From NCBI RefSeq assembly GCF_004664715.2, contig NC_051071.1:28265661-28329660 (forward strand): a stretch of 64,000 nucleotides of DNA. Direction: 5' to 3'. This document shows positions 10,311 to 21,667 of this stretch, one piece after another (positions within the stretch are counted from its first letter, which is position 1; every line of letters starts with the position of its first letter). Origin of the DNA: Peromyscus leucopus (taxonomy: Eukaryota; Chordata; Mammalia; Rodentia; Cricetidae). A model generated the notes under the pieces. That model was not told where the DNA came from. It did not search any database and worked only from the letters and a program-made list of their open reading frames with translations. Made by a program: the position numbers and the translations under genes.

Positions 10311-13241
10311 TGCTCTCTGAGAATTTGTGTGACAAGTTCAGTGCAAAGTTTTGATAGGCCTTAGATAAATTTCTCAAATATTGGTTCAAAGAGTGAGAGA
10401 CATTTTCATCCTTCAGTACTAGAATGGAATTGAATGGGGGGCACTTGGGAGAGTAGTAGCTGGTTTTTCATGGCCATAATTGCTTCAGAGAACTGGGGCA
10501 AGTCAGGATAGAGAGACAATTAAGGCGCAATATGAACTGAATATAAGCAGAGTGCCCAGGCATATGTTGAGAGTACATACATTTTTGTAAATGTGCAATT
10601 CATAGAAAGTTATAACTGTTTGTATAGATATGAGCACACATAATGAAATATATAACTATGCATCTGTGTTCATACATTTGTATGCAGAATTTATTAATTT
10701 ATTTCCAAGGCCTGCAATGAAAAATGACTACAACTTTTCTGGCTTGGCAGGAATGTATTCTCATCCCTCTCCAGAGGCTCCGAATCTGAGGACTGGAAGA
10801 GAACCTCTGCTCACTCTTACAGCCTTGTGTGGCTCCTGGGTTTCCTGGCTTGTGGCTGCATCATCCTCACCTTTGTATGTTTCTTCTATGCTTTCACTTT
10901 TCTTTCTCAAATCTATTCCCAGTTTTCTCCTGATAATTGAATTTTATGTCCCAACCAGATAATCCAGGAGGATCTTGCTTTGAGATCCATAACTCAATCA
11001 AATCTTCTAATCTACTTTTTCTAAATAGGATCATTGTCACAGGATCTGAGAATGAGAGCACATCTTTTGCATTGGGCTTACTTTTCAGTCTTCATTCATA
11101 TACATCCAGATAAATATCTATGTATATATGTATACACGTGTGCATGTATACACACATACCTTATTACATAGTTTAGGTGTAGTTTCTCCTAACCTTCACA
11201 AAGTGTTCCTGAGATGGCAGAGATGGGTAAAGCACATCTTATCCATTACCCATCGCTGACAAAGGAGTGAAGTGTGCATTCTGGTGGCCCCTCCTACAGT
11301 TGTTAACCCCCTCAAGCAGGTCCAGGTATTTAGGAGTCGATCTGCATCACTCAGGTAGAAGAATAAGACTGCTCTACAGCTCAACTGCTCCACTTCCACT
11401 GGAGGTGACTTGAGCCTGTGTACATTTCTAATGAAAGATCTTGTATGGAAATTTGAATTTCTGTAATGGTGGGAGCCATGTGAGCAAGGTTTCTAGCAAT
11501 GTAAGTCATTGTGTCTACTTAAATAAAATCCAATAAGTATATTTTTATTCAAGCACTTTTACTTAAAACAGAAGTGTTAAGAGATCAGAAAACATTGCTG
11601 AGAGGTGTGCCAAGGATAGAGAGTGTTGAGTCCAGGAATGGGACTTCCTTGTGCCTGGCATCTTCTTTAGAAGACAGTAAAATGTCCAGCATTGCCATCT
11701 TCCCAGGAACACTGACTATGATATCAATAAGATGAATGTGAATTCTACTCATTATTTTAAGACATTTGAACTTGAAACTATATTGCCCTCAACCATGAAA
11801 ATATTTAATGGGGCATAGATAGCCAGAAATACTAATTAATAACCTGCTAGATTATGTAATATAAAGATGCTTTGCAAATGCAAAGTATGTAACAAAGACA
11901 ATCTATTACTGATACCTCAATTCTTAAGACCCCTTTAACCCATAACAGTATATTGCTTCTGTCCAAATACATGGTATTGAAATTCTCTTCTGAGAAACAT
12001 GCACATGGAGTCAGAACTTGATTTTGAAAATGGCATTGCTAATGGATATAAATTAGCTTGTACTAATGAAAAAAAAAACAAAAAACACTGATCTGGGACC
12101 TCACAGGCCAGGCAATTTTTCATTGAGCAGCTCTTGAGTCAAAATTCTGGGTGATTGAAATCCTGTTTTGTATGAGATGTTCCTAGCTCATTCCTATGGC
12201 CTTGTGGGTTATATAAAAGCCATCTACTCACTCTTCCTACTGCCCTGGTTGGTAGGAGAGTGTACATCTATATTATCCATCCATATTGGATGGGCTTAGG
12301 AACTTGGCTGGTGAATAGTTCCCTGCACAGATGTGAAACTTTATCTATCTGATTAGTGGTGGCATTTTTGGTACAAACAATGGTTTTCCTCCTGGCAATG
12401 TCAATTTTAACCTGGTCCAGGAAAAGGAGGACTGTGTACCAAATGCCCAGTGAATACCTTGATACCTGATCCCTCAAGTGACTTGTCATTATACAAAGGT
12501 CTCTCCCTTTGCACTACTTGGGATAGGTGGCCTCTGAATGATGTTCCTGGGAGAGAGACAACACAAGAAAACTCCATGTGGCTTCAATAGACTCACCCTG
12601 TCTTGTCTTTACTCTTTACTGTATATCCATAAGAAATCAGAACTGTATGTGCTGAGTGCCAAGAACACTGTGATGGTGGGATGGTTGTATCAATCCCTGT
12701 AGGCAAGTGTTCAGTAATAGATACCATGTTCACTTTCTCTCTATTGTATTGACAGTTTCATACATTTATCTAGTAGATTTTAGTCACTTTCACCCCCCCC
12801 CTCACTTTTCCCTCTCCCTTCTTTCTCTGTGGGCACCTTTCCTTCAGATGACTCTTCTTACTTTTATGTCATCTTTTTATGTGTCATCCATAGGGTTAAT
12901 TTAGATTTTTTTTTGTCTAAGTGTGTGTGGGAGGTTATTTTCTGGAACAAGGACAACTTATCAGTTGAAGAAGAAAATGACCCTCCAGCAACAATAATAA
13001 CCATGAGCTGCCAATACTCTCTCAGGAAAGTGTTGGGTGAGGACACATGGATTCCTTTTCTATCCATGATTAAATCTGTATAGGCAAATCTTATACACGT
13101 CTTGCTCAGATACTCACAGCAGCATCCAGGTCATGAGTGCAACAGCTATGTCATATCCAGAAGACATTTTCTGACTGCACATATCCACATTTCCTGGCAT
13201 TTACATTCATTTTATCCTCCCTTTCTACAAAACTCCCTTCT
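10311..13241. other. Unique sequence, nothing firmly recognised
   Basis: About 2.9 kb with no clear repeat or gene. A 110-codon frame (10630-10962, +) and an 84-codon frame (12829-13083, +) have no recognisable domains. A C8 run (12793-12800) and a T8 run (12907-12914) are the only low-complexity items. Confidence 0.35.
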
Positions 13242-13859
13242 TGTATAATATTAGCGGGGCCAGCCTTAATATTATACATCCCAGGGGTTCAGGAGAGAGA
13301 ACTACTAACGGGGAGGACTATTTTTAGGAAATAGAATCTCAGCACACCGAGCTCTATAGTCCACTTGCTTTAATTCCTCTGGCATAACATCCTTTATACA
13401 TAGCTTCAGTTCTATTCTCATGCCTAGCTCCTTTCTTGCCTGATTTCTGTTTATCTACTGCTCCCTCTTAAGTTCTTTCTTAATTCTCTTGTCTTGATTC
13501 TGCCTCATCTAGGTACTTTTCACTTTGTTCTTACCCAGCTAGGACTCTTCCTCATCTTCCATCTCATTCCTCTAGTACTCTCTTCTAGCCCTTCATTCTA
13601 GTGCTTCCCCATCTCAGTTTGTTCCTCTCAAGTTCTTACCCATCTAGTTCTTCCATTCTCTTTTATTCTTCTCCGTCCCCTACATGCCCTGGAAGTCCAG
13701 GTATAAAAAGGGAAGGTCTGAGCTAAATTGTGTAAAGCTATTTACTTAACGTCCACCTCACCTAGGCGGTGTCTCCTTGTGGAATTTACCTTAAGTCAGA
13801 AGACTTGTAAGTGGCCTACTATCACTACTATCACTGTTAGTCCTTGGAAGTTGGGCGCC
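13242..13859 (+). mobile_element. Candidate ERV LTR with leader
   Basis: Starts TG (tgtataatattagcggggcc) and runs through a long pyrimidine-rich zone (13420-13690) with a decayed repeat of the ctagttctt type. It has a good TATA box (gtataaaaag, 13701-13710), and near 13852 it meets tgggcgcccacc, which resembles a tRNA-Lys primer site. An 8-bp direct repeat cacctagg occurs 101 bp apart (13759 and 13860). No TSD or second LTR was found, so the call is tentative. Confidence 0.4.
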
Positions 13860-13869
13860 CACCTAGGTG

Positions 13870-14792
13870 ATGTCTCCTGTTAGTCCTTGAAAGTGGCTAA
13901 GAGAGATATTCTGATTCCAGAGGCTTTCCTGGGGCTGTTCTCCAAATTCCTGCAATGTGTATGTCCAGAGAGTGATCACTCCACACTGTTAGCCCTTCTA
14001 AGTGAAAAGTCAAGTGGGAAAACTATGAAGGCACACATGATTTTCATAACAGAATACAGCTGATATATAACAAGCCAAATAACACCAAAAAATCCTTGGA
14101 ATTTGGCTTCCTCTGAAAGAATTCCTTGATCCCTCCAGTTAGTGACTTTGCCATAACAAGCTGAGTTCTTATGATATATTCCTGTAGCCTGCAGCATTCC
14201 CTAAGCAATGGAATGGGTGATTCCACACTGGGCTGAGCAATCTACCATCATTTTGTCTTGATGCTTTAGTTATGGGTTTCTGTATTAATTTCACCTTACT
14301 GCTGCAAGATTCTTCTCTGATGGGGGCTGGGCTCAGCATTGCTTCCTGGGTATAAAAATTGGCATTTGTAAGGCAGTTTGATAACATGACAATTCATCAA
14401 AAAATGATAATAATTATATTTCCCACCTAAGGTCTATGTTCTCCTAAGCATCAGACTCTGACTAGGCATAAGTTCCCTTCTGTGGAGTGGGTCAAATCAA
14501 TCAGAAAGCATCTGGTTGCTCCCAAAACAGTCATGCCATTGTTGGAGTAGAGGGTACATCCTATCCGGAAAGCCATTACTAGTGGACAACCAAGTGCAAC
14601 AAAAATAGCTTGTGTTGTTTTAGGCGCTTCTGGGATGTTCCTAGGCAAAATTTGTTAGGAGACACGTCACAGCTGACACTGGGATTTTTATTTAAATGGA
14701 TTTTGAAAGAAGCATTATCCACCCATGGAAGGCACTCGTATTCAAACTGTTTCTTTCTATTGTATTTTTAGTAAGCTTATAACATAGTAGAT
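13870..14792. other. Unique sequence, nothing recognised
   Basis: No repeat family assigned. Small overlapping minus-strand frames (13976-14197, 14044-14226, 14169-14387) share no coherent reading and carry no domain. Confidence 0.35.
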
Positions 14793-14808
14793 TTCTATGT
14801 GATTCTTT

Positions 14809-14984
14809 TTTTTTGTTTGTTTGTTTGTTTTGTTTTGTTTTTTTTGAGACAGGGTTTCTCTGTGTAGCTTTGTGCCTTTCTTGGAACTCGCTTTGGAGAC
14901 CAGGCTGGCCTTGAACTCACAGAGATCCGCCTGCCTCTGCCTCCCGAGTGCTGGGATTAAAGGCGAGTGTCACCACCACCTGGC
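14809..14984 (-). repeat. B1 SINE, cricetid type, 16-bp TSD
   Basis: Full antisense B1: T-rich tail, gagacagggtttctctgtgt, then the block tagctttgtgcctttcttgg that is typical of cricetid B1, and the head with ctgggattaaaggc. The TSD ttctatgtgattcttt is perfect at 14793-14808 and 14985-15000. It has few differences from consensus, so it is relatively young. Confidence 0.95.
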
Positions 14985-14999
14985 TTCTATGTGATTCTT

Positions 15000-16170
15000 T
15001 AAAGTATCTTTAACTTTGTTTTTTTTTTCTACTTCTAGCCTCTTAGTTAATTTTCCACACACTTCGTATGTAGATCTTTCTACTTACAGTATTCATCCCT
15101 TCTCCTTTTATGCCCAATGTGTTCCTCTACCCCTCTTCCTCCTTCTCATGGCCCCTTTCTTTCTATCCTTTACCCACACTCAATGCTAAGTACATTATTC
15201 TGAATACTTGTATATGGGATCCACAAATAAGAGAGAACGTGTGATTCTTATCTTTCTGAGTCTGGATTACCTCATTCTGTATAGTATTTTCCAGATGTAT
15301 CTATTTTCCTTTGGGTCCCTGACTCCAATTGACCATTGTGTACTGGCAGTCCCAGGATGCTGAGGAGTTGGAGAACAGGGTCTCTGAAGACTGTGGGTAT
15401 GAAGGATCCAGGAGACTGTTTTGGAGGACAGCTCCTTTATTGAAATGGCAGGGCTAGATTACTTTATAGCTCAAGTTGGGGGCATGGCTGGGGGCAGGCT
15501 AGGAAAGAGATCAGGGGAGGCAGTGTTTCCATAGAGGCAGGGGCTCTCCAAGTGTGTCAGATTAGTAGCCTGCTGGTCACATGATTTCTGCGAAGCTAGT
15601 TCCCTGGGGATGAACAGAAGCTTGACTGACTTTATCATGATGTGGCTTTTGTCTCTATGGAGTTGAGTGGCCCAAGCCTGATTTAGGGAAGGAGTGGCAC
15701 ACTCCTGCTGTGCTCTCTGAGAGATGTCAGGCATAAGGGCAATGTTCTACCATTGCTCATCTGGCTTTGGGAACCCACATTTTTCTACCACTTTCATTAC
15801 CATTTGCCACTAAATAACACCCCATTGTGCATATGTACCACATTTTAATTCCCATTTTTTAGTTGATGGACATCTAAGCTATTGCCATTTCCTGGCTATT
15901 ATGAACAGAGCAACAATTCATGGAATTCATGGAATTGCACGTGTCTCTCTAGAGCCATCTAGGGTCCTCTGGGTACATTCCAAGGAGTGGGATGGCCAGG
16001 TCATATAGCAGTTCTATTTTCATCCTTTAGAAGAACTTCTACAAATATTTCCATAGTGGCTGTACAAATTTACCCTCCCCCAAATAATGAACAAGGGTTT
16101 AACAATTTTACTAGAATATGATAGAATCTCAATATAGTTTTAATTTGCATTATCCTGATGGCTGAGGATA
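15000..16170 (-). mobile_element. Old L1 3' region, antisense
   Basis: L1 3' UTR and 3' end of ORF2 read in antisense. Markers are ccacaaataagagagaacgt near 15221, ttctgagtctggattacctc near 15255, then after an insertion ccccattgtgcatatgtacc near 15820 and ctgatggctgaggatattga at 16156-16175. Interrupted at about 15311-15790 by an LTR-like insert and at 16184 by a younger L1; it continues at 17251. No intact reading frame. Confidence 0.7.
15311..15790 (-). mobile_element. LTR-like insertion within the L1
   Basis: The L1 reading is broken here by about 470 bp. A TG...CA unit spans 15339-15779. On the minus strand it has a TATA-like gctataaagtaa (plus 15460-15471) and an AATAAA (about 15438-15443) some 20 bp downstream, an arrangement expected of an LTR promoter and poly(A) site. 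Neither family nor TSD could be fixed, and the short flank 15311-15338 may be leader. Confidence 0.5.
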
Positions 16171-16183
16171 TTGAGCACTTTTT

Positions 16184-17237
16184 TGATTATGAAAATTTTT
16201 TCATTCATTTTTACACACCAATCAAAGATCCCCCATCTTCCCTCCTCCTTCCCCCCAGTCCCCACTCCCCACTACAAGAAGGCAAGGCCTCCCATGGGGA
16301 GGCACATCCCTTAGACGCAAGTCCAAGCGCTTCCCCCTGCCTCAAGGCTGCATGAGATGTCCCATCATAGGTAGTGGGATCCAAAAAGCCCCCTCATGCA
16401 CCAGGGATAGATTCTAATTCTACTGCCAGCCCCCCTCCCCCAAAGCAGATCAAGCTATTCAATTGTCTCACTATGCAGAGGGCCTAGTCCAGTCCCAAGC
16501 AGGCTCCACAGCCATTGATTCAACTTTCATGCATTTCCAGTAGTTTGGTTTGGTCATGTCTGCAGGTTTCCCTGTCACAATTTTGCAGAGAAAAACAATA
16601 ACATCATGAAATTTGCAGGCAAATGGATAGAACTAGAAAATATCATCCTGAGTGAGGTAACCCAGACTCAGAAGGACAAACAAGGTATGTACCCACTCAT
16701 AAGTGGGGTACTTTACTTTACTAGAAGTAAAGCAAAGGATAACCAGATAACCACCCACAACTCCAGAGAAGCTAGCTAACGAGGAAGATCCAAAGAGGAA
16801 TACATGGATTGCCCTGGGAAGGGGAAATAGATGAGATATTCATGAGTGATCTGGGGATGAGGGTGAGCAATGGAGGGTAGTGGATGGGGGGTGAGAACGT
16901 AAGAGAATGGGATGGTTGAGCTGGAACAGGGATGAAGTGGGAAGGCAATGAGAGATACCATAATGGAGGGAGATATCATGGGGAGAGAGAAACCTGGTGC
17001 TAGGGAAGTTGCCAGGAATCCCCAAGGATGACCCCAGCTTGGACTACTAGAAATATTGGAGAGGGTGCCTGAACTGAACTGACTTGCCCCAGTGACCAGA
17101 TCCATGAATACCCTAACTGTCATCACAGAGCTTTTCTCCAGTGACTGATGGAGGCAGATGCAGAGATGCATAGCCAAACACCAGGCAGAGCTCCAGGAGT
17201 TCAGTAGGAGAGAAAGAGGAGGGATTCTATGAGCAAG
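16184..17237 (-). mobile_element. 5'-inverted (twin-primed) L1 insertion, 13-bp TSD
   Basis: The 3' end of an L1 3' UTR lies antisense at 16184-16560. The upstream part (end of ORF2 plus first half of the 3' UTR, with gaaggacaaacaaggtatgt near 16671) lies in the sense direction at 16565-17237. The whole is bounded by ttgagcacttttt at 16171-16183 and 17238-17250. This is the classic product of twin priming: inverted 5' segment, A-rich 3' end and a TSD. A 177-codon frame (16776-17309, -) is antisense to UTR and not a gene. Confidence 0.85.
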
Positions 17238-17250
17238 TTGAGCACTTTTT

Positions 17251-17345
17251 AAAAGTTTTTGTTTGTTTATTTGTTTTTTCTTTTGAAAACTGTTCAGTTT
17301 CACAGCCAATTTTAAATGTTTTGGGTTATTTTATTTTTATTTATT
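17251..17345 (-). mobile_element. Continuation of the old antisense L1
   Basis: After removing the twin-primed insert, the reading continues directly (ttcacagccaattttaaatg near 17300, gggttatttta near 17323), matching the L1 segment next to the portion at 16170. Confidence 0.55.
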
Positions 17346-18350
17346 TTTTATTTTTTAAGATTTTAGTATAATTAAATCATTTTCCCTTTTCCTTTCTTAC
17401 CTCCAAACCCCCCCACACTTTATATATATATGTAGCAGGAATCTTAAAAGTTCTTAATAAAATCAAACCCGAGGCGAGTTATTGGGGTCCATGCTGGTAG
17501 ATCAGAGAGACAGAACAAGCCACAGCTAACCTCACCTGGTCAACTTCTCAGCTGGTCTTGTTTCCTCAGACTGGAAGCTTCTGTGTCCTCATCCCAATGG
17601 CTCTCAGCTGAACTGCTGCTAGAAAGCCTGAAGCTTAACCAGCCACATGTTTAACCAGTCAAATGCTTCTAGTTTCTGGTCCTCACGCCTTATATATCAT
17701 TCTGCTTTCCACCATTACTCTCTGAGATTAAAGGCTGGCTTTCTGGGATTAAAGGCGTGTGTCACCATGCTTGGCTTTTTCCAATGTGGCCTTGAACTCA
17801 CAGAGATCCAGAGGGATTTCTATCTCTGGAATGCTAGGATTAAAGGTGTGTGCTATCACTGCCTAACTAGTGACTTTTCTGTTCTCTGACCCCAGATAAG
17901 TTTATTAAGGTACACGATATTTTGGGGAACACAATATCACCACATATATATATTCCTAAAGACATCAATACAACCTGCTCAGTGCTTATAATGTTCTAAT
18001 ATGTGTATAATTTCAGGCCTGATCATTTGGTATTGGATAGACATGCTCTTCCCTGGGGAAAACTATTTCTCCTTATAGTTCTTTGTCCAGGGTTGAGGCC
18101 TTGTAAGATTTTCCCATATCGTATTAGCTTGTTTATTAGTGTTATCCTTGTTAAGGTCAGGTGTTAGACAATCATTTTGGTGTTACTTCATGGGTGTAGC
18201 TTCCAACATTTATGGAAAACATGACCTCATAGCAATCTCCCTGTTCCTCTGTCTCTTTCATTTTTTTCTACCTCCTCTTCTCCAGTGATCCCTGAACCTT
18301 AGGAGCAGGAGTTGTGTTGTAAATGTATTGACACTGGTCTCCACAACTCT
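17346..18350 (-). mobile_element. L1 (Lx-type) 3' UTR, antisense, split by a solo LTR
   Basis: Antisense L1 3' UTR from its end (attaaatcattttccctttt near 17371) to tagttctttgtccagggttg near 18079-18098 and gatccctgaaccttaggagc near 18287-18306. Interrupted by the LTR at 17431-17944. Confidence 0.75.
17431..17944 (-). mobile_element. Solo ERV2-type LTR carrying B1-derived segments, 6-bp TSD
   Basis: 514-bp LTR (plus-strand ends TGTAGCAGG and CACCACA) with the 6-bp duplication tatata at 17425-17430 and 17945-17950. The interior contains two B1-like heads (ctgggattaaaggcgtgtgt near 17737 and aggattaaaggtgtgtgct near 17836), which occur at matching places in the sister LTR at 34090-34615. So they belong to the LTR family rather than being separate SINE insertions. 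Confidence 0.82.
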
Positions 18351-19580
18351 GCAGTTTGATGCATTTTAGTTTTTTGTTATGTTTAATTTTTAAGCTCTCT
18401 ATATTACATTCATCAATCCTCTTGCTACTGGTTAACTGCCCTATTCTATTGTGATCAGAAGAATAAAAATACTTATTACAATTTTCTAGTATTTGTAGAG
18501 ATTTACTTTGTACACTAATATCTGGTTTATTTTAGAGAAGGTTCGATGGGCTGCTGAGGAAAATGCATATTCTGTAGTGTGGGTGGACTCTTATGCAGAG
18601 ATTCATTAGGGCCAATGATCTACAACATCATTTAATTCCAGTGTTTCTCTCTTTATTTGTTCTCAGGTCAATCCATCTGCTAGTGAGAATGGAGCATTGA
18701 TGTCACTGACCATTTTTGTGTTGGGATTACTCTGTGATTTTATATCTAGTAGTTTCATGAAATCAGATGAACTTCTGTTTGGTGAATGTATATTTAGAAC
18801 TAAAATTTCTAACAGATAGATCGTTCTCCTGATCAATGTAAAGTGGCCCTCTTTATCTCTTCTGATTAAATTTCGTTTGAGTCTATTCCATCAGATATTA
18901 GAATGGTGACACATTTGGTTCCACTTTCTTGGAAGATCTTCTTCAATCCTGGTTTCCTTCTGGAGGCAGGAAAATGGGAACTTGTTTTCCAGTCCAGCCT
19001 GTTAGTCTGTGTCTTTTTATAGCAGAATTGCCACTGCTAATATTCAGCGTTATTATTGAAATGTGTTTATTAATTTCTGTCATTTTGTTTTTTTGTAGTT
19101 TTTTGGTATTTTCTAAAGTCTCTTTCATTTAACAACTGTTGACATTGCTTGTTTGTTTGTTTTTGAAGCCTCTGGTTTGTTTTTATCTTCCTCTTTTATT
19201 GGAAACAGTCCATTTGGTGACCTCTGTGGGCTTTGTGTTCATAAATTCCTTTAGCTTGTTTTTCCTGTGCAAAGTTCTTCTTTCTCTGTCAATTATGATA
19301 GATGATTTTTTCTGGGTGTATTAGGCCAGGTTGACAGTTGTGGCTTTTCAGAATTTGAAATACATCTTTCAAAGTCCTTCTGACTTTTAAGGTTTCCATT
19401 GAGAAGTCAGTGGTTATTCTCATAGATCTACATTTATATGTGTCTTGGCCGTTCTTTATTATAGTATTCAATGAACTTTCTTTTTCTGTGTATTTAGTTA
19501 TCTGACATGGAGAGCTCCTTTTTGAGTCCTATTTATTTGGTGTTCTCTGTACCTCTTGTATCTGGATTAACATCTCTGTC
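18351..19580 (-). mobile_element. L1 ORF2 remnant, antisense
   Basis: Antisense ORF2-like sequence. Examples are gctgctgaggaaaatgcata near 18550, gatattagaatggtgacaca at 18893-18912, and ggtttccattgagaagtcag near 19391-19410. It abuts the 3' UTR segment directly, implying an internal deletion. Many stops and frameshifts; no functional enzyme. Confidence 0.7.
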
Positions 19581-20605
19581 TCAGCTGGCAAACCAGAAAT
19601 GGGGATGATGTATGGACAAGGTCCCACTCACTCTCTATCTGACTGAACTACAACATGACCACAGACACTGCTAGAATCCATGATCAACATGACAATTTTA
19701 ACACCTTTCTTTTGGAAGAGTTATGGTATCTCAGGAGTGGGTTTGGGGGGTTTGGGCTTACCCAGATCTACAGGGAAGACAGGATGAGAAGCTATATTCT
19801 GTGCCTGAAGTTCAGAAGAATTTCATGTAGGGAAATGTGATGCACTAGGAATTAAATCCCATTTTACATTGTCTAGAGGAAGGTGTGGAGTGAACGACCC
19901 ATCTCAGTGACTCCATGCTCAACTGTGTGATGGAAATCACATCTAACACCTGAATTATGATAATGATGGAGAATACAGGATGTTCCAACTTATGTCTGTG
20001 ACTCATGGGTCTATGAGAATATCAGCTGCTTGCCCTCGCTATCCCAGGAACTATGGGTGTCACAGCTCAGCATCATACCTCTGCTTATAAAGTCTAGAGT
20101 CAATGTACATACACAGTGACTATTGACTATCTGAGCTTTCTGTGTAAAGACACTTTAGAGAGGCATGTAATCCTCCAAATAAAATACCACTTTTGTTTGC
20201 TAAACTCCTGATCCATGGTTACTGGGTCTGTCCATGTTTTCACCCACCCTGCCCCAAGAACAACAAAGACAAGGCATGTTGGGAAAAGAGGAACACTTCC
20301 CAGCCAGAACCAGTGACTCGTGCAGCTGAAGCTCCCAGGTCTTTTATCAAAGCAGATGGGTCAAAAAGATGACAGACATGATTTGAGCATAGAGGAATCA
20401 TCTCTACCTCCTGCTTTGCTCTCACATACCCCAGGAGAGCCTTTATCTTCTTGTTCCCACAGCTCTGTCATTCAGGTCATGGTAAAGTACAGAGCCAGAA
20501 GAGGGAGAAATGCTGAACTCTAATTCATTAGGGACATCAGAGTTCCTTCTGGGGGATGGCAACTTCAGAGTCTGAGCCAATTAGCTGGCAATAAAAGTCC
20601 AGGCA
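19581..20605. other. Unique sequence, nothing recognised
   Basis: No assignable repeat or gene. Small frames only. Confidence 0.4.
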
Positions 20606-20800
20606 CCAGGAAAGGGCTAACATTTACCATGTGCTCACAGGTTCTAGGAGACACTGAATCACTTTTTGTACAAACTTCCTATGGGGAAGAGATTCCCATT
20701 TCACAGCTAAAGAGTGGAGGAAGCCCCAGGTGGCTAAGTGACTTGCCCAGAGTTTCAAAGCCTGTGACAGTCTTTGCATTACAGTCTTGATTGGACGTGG
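20606..20800 (+). repeat. MIR SINE remnant
   Basis: gggctaacatttaccatgtg (20614-20633), cccatttcacagctaaagag (20696-20715) and taagtgacttgcccagagtt (20735-20754) follow the MIR order and spacing. Confidence 0.82.
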
Positions 20801-20974
20801 TTGAGCTTTTTGACTTCACAGTTGTGTGAAAGTGTATTCATACAACCAATGTGGGTTTTTGTTGTTGTTGTTTCAGTACATGATAAATTGCAGAAGATAC
20901 TCAAAATTTTATCAGGAAATGTGCTTACACTGTAAACGTTACAATTCAATAGAATATTTCTTCACTCTCTAGAT

Positions 20975-21166
20975 CAATGATTCTCAACCTTCCTAATGCT
21001 GCAAACTTTTAATACAATTCCTCATGTTATGATGACCCCAACCATAAAATTATTTCCTTTGCTGCCTCATAAGTGTAATTTTGCTACTGTTATGAATCAT
21101 AATGCAAATATTTTTGGAGACTGAGGTTTGCCAAAGGGGTTCTAACCCACAAGTTAAGAACTTCTA
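20975..21166 (+). mobile_element. URR1 hAT-Charlie MITE with perfect 8-bp TSD
   Basis: 192-bp non-autonomous DNA transposon. The left terminal repeat is caatgattctcaacctt; the right end (gttaagaacttcta) is its decayed inverted counterpart. The body includes aaccataaaattatttcctt and ttgctactgttatgaatcat. The 8-bp duplication ctctagat (20967-20974 and 21167-21174) is the length hAT transposases make. The strand given is nominal. Confidence 0.9.
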
Positions 21167-21174
21167 CTCTAGAT

Positions 21175-21378
21175 TATTTCCTTAGCTGTGCAGAACCTTT
21201 TAAAATTTGATTAAATTCCACTTGTCAATTTATGTTCTATTTTATAAGCTATTGGAGTTTTATTTAAGAAATTATTATTTGTGCCAATATCTTCAACTAT
21301 GTCTGCCATGTTTTCTTCTAACACTTTTGATAACCCCTTGGTCCACTGAGTTAATTTTACACAGGTTGAAGAATGGGG
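21175..21378 (-). mobile_element. L1 ORF2 remnant, antisense, left part
   Basis: Antisense ORF2-like sequence (ttagctgtgcagaacctttt near 21182, tggtccactgagttaatttt near 21339-21358). It is interrupted by the provirus at 21379-23890 and continues at 23891. Confidence 0.65.
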
Positions 21379-21667
21379 TGTAAAGCAAGAAATCCACAGG
21401 AGTCTGCTTAAGGAGTGTTAGGGAATTTATTAGGACATAAATTGAAGAAACACACTCACAAATACAGAACTGAGTAAAGAGCTAAGGTCATCCTCTGTTA
21501 TGACCAGGAGTGAATTCACCTGGCAGTCCAATCACACCAGGAAGCAGGAAGCAAGGGCCCTGTGACTCCTCTTCCTTTCCTTTTAAGAGATCATATATGA
21601 GAGCAGGAAGCACCACCTCCTTCAGGCCATATATCCCAAGGTCATGGGCAGAACAAATACCACTACA
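21379..21667 (-). repeat. 3' LTR of the old provirus
   Basis: Plus strand begins tgtaaagcaag and ends ccactaca. It aligns without length change to 23602-23890. The adjoining pyrimidine-rich ttttcctattttgtct (21668-21683) is the decayed polypurine tract on the element's strand. Confidence 0.82.

Noticed and set aside
16776..17309. 177-codon minus-strand frame, the longest in the window
   Set aside because: It is antisense to the L1 3' UTR within the twin-primed insertion and extends past its edge; composition follows the purine-rich UTR, and there is no domain.
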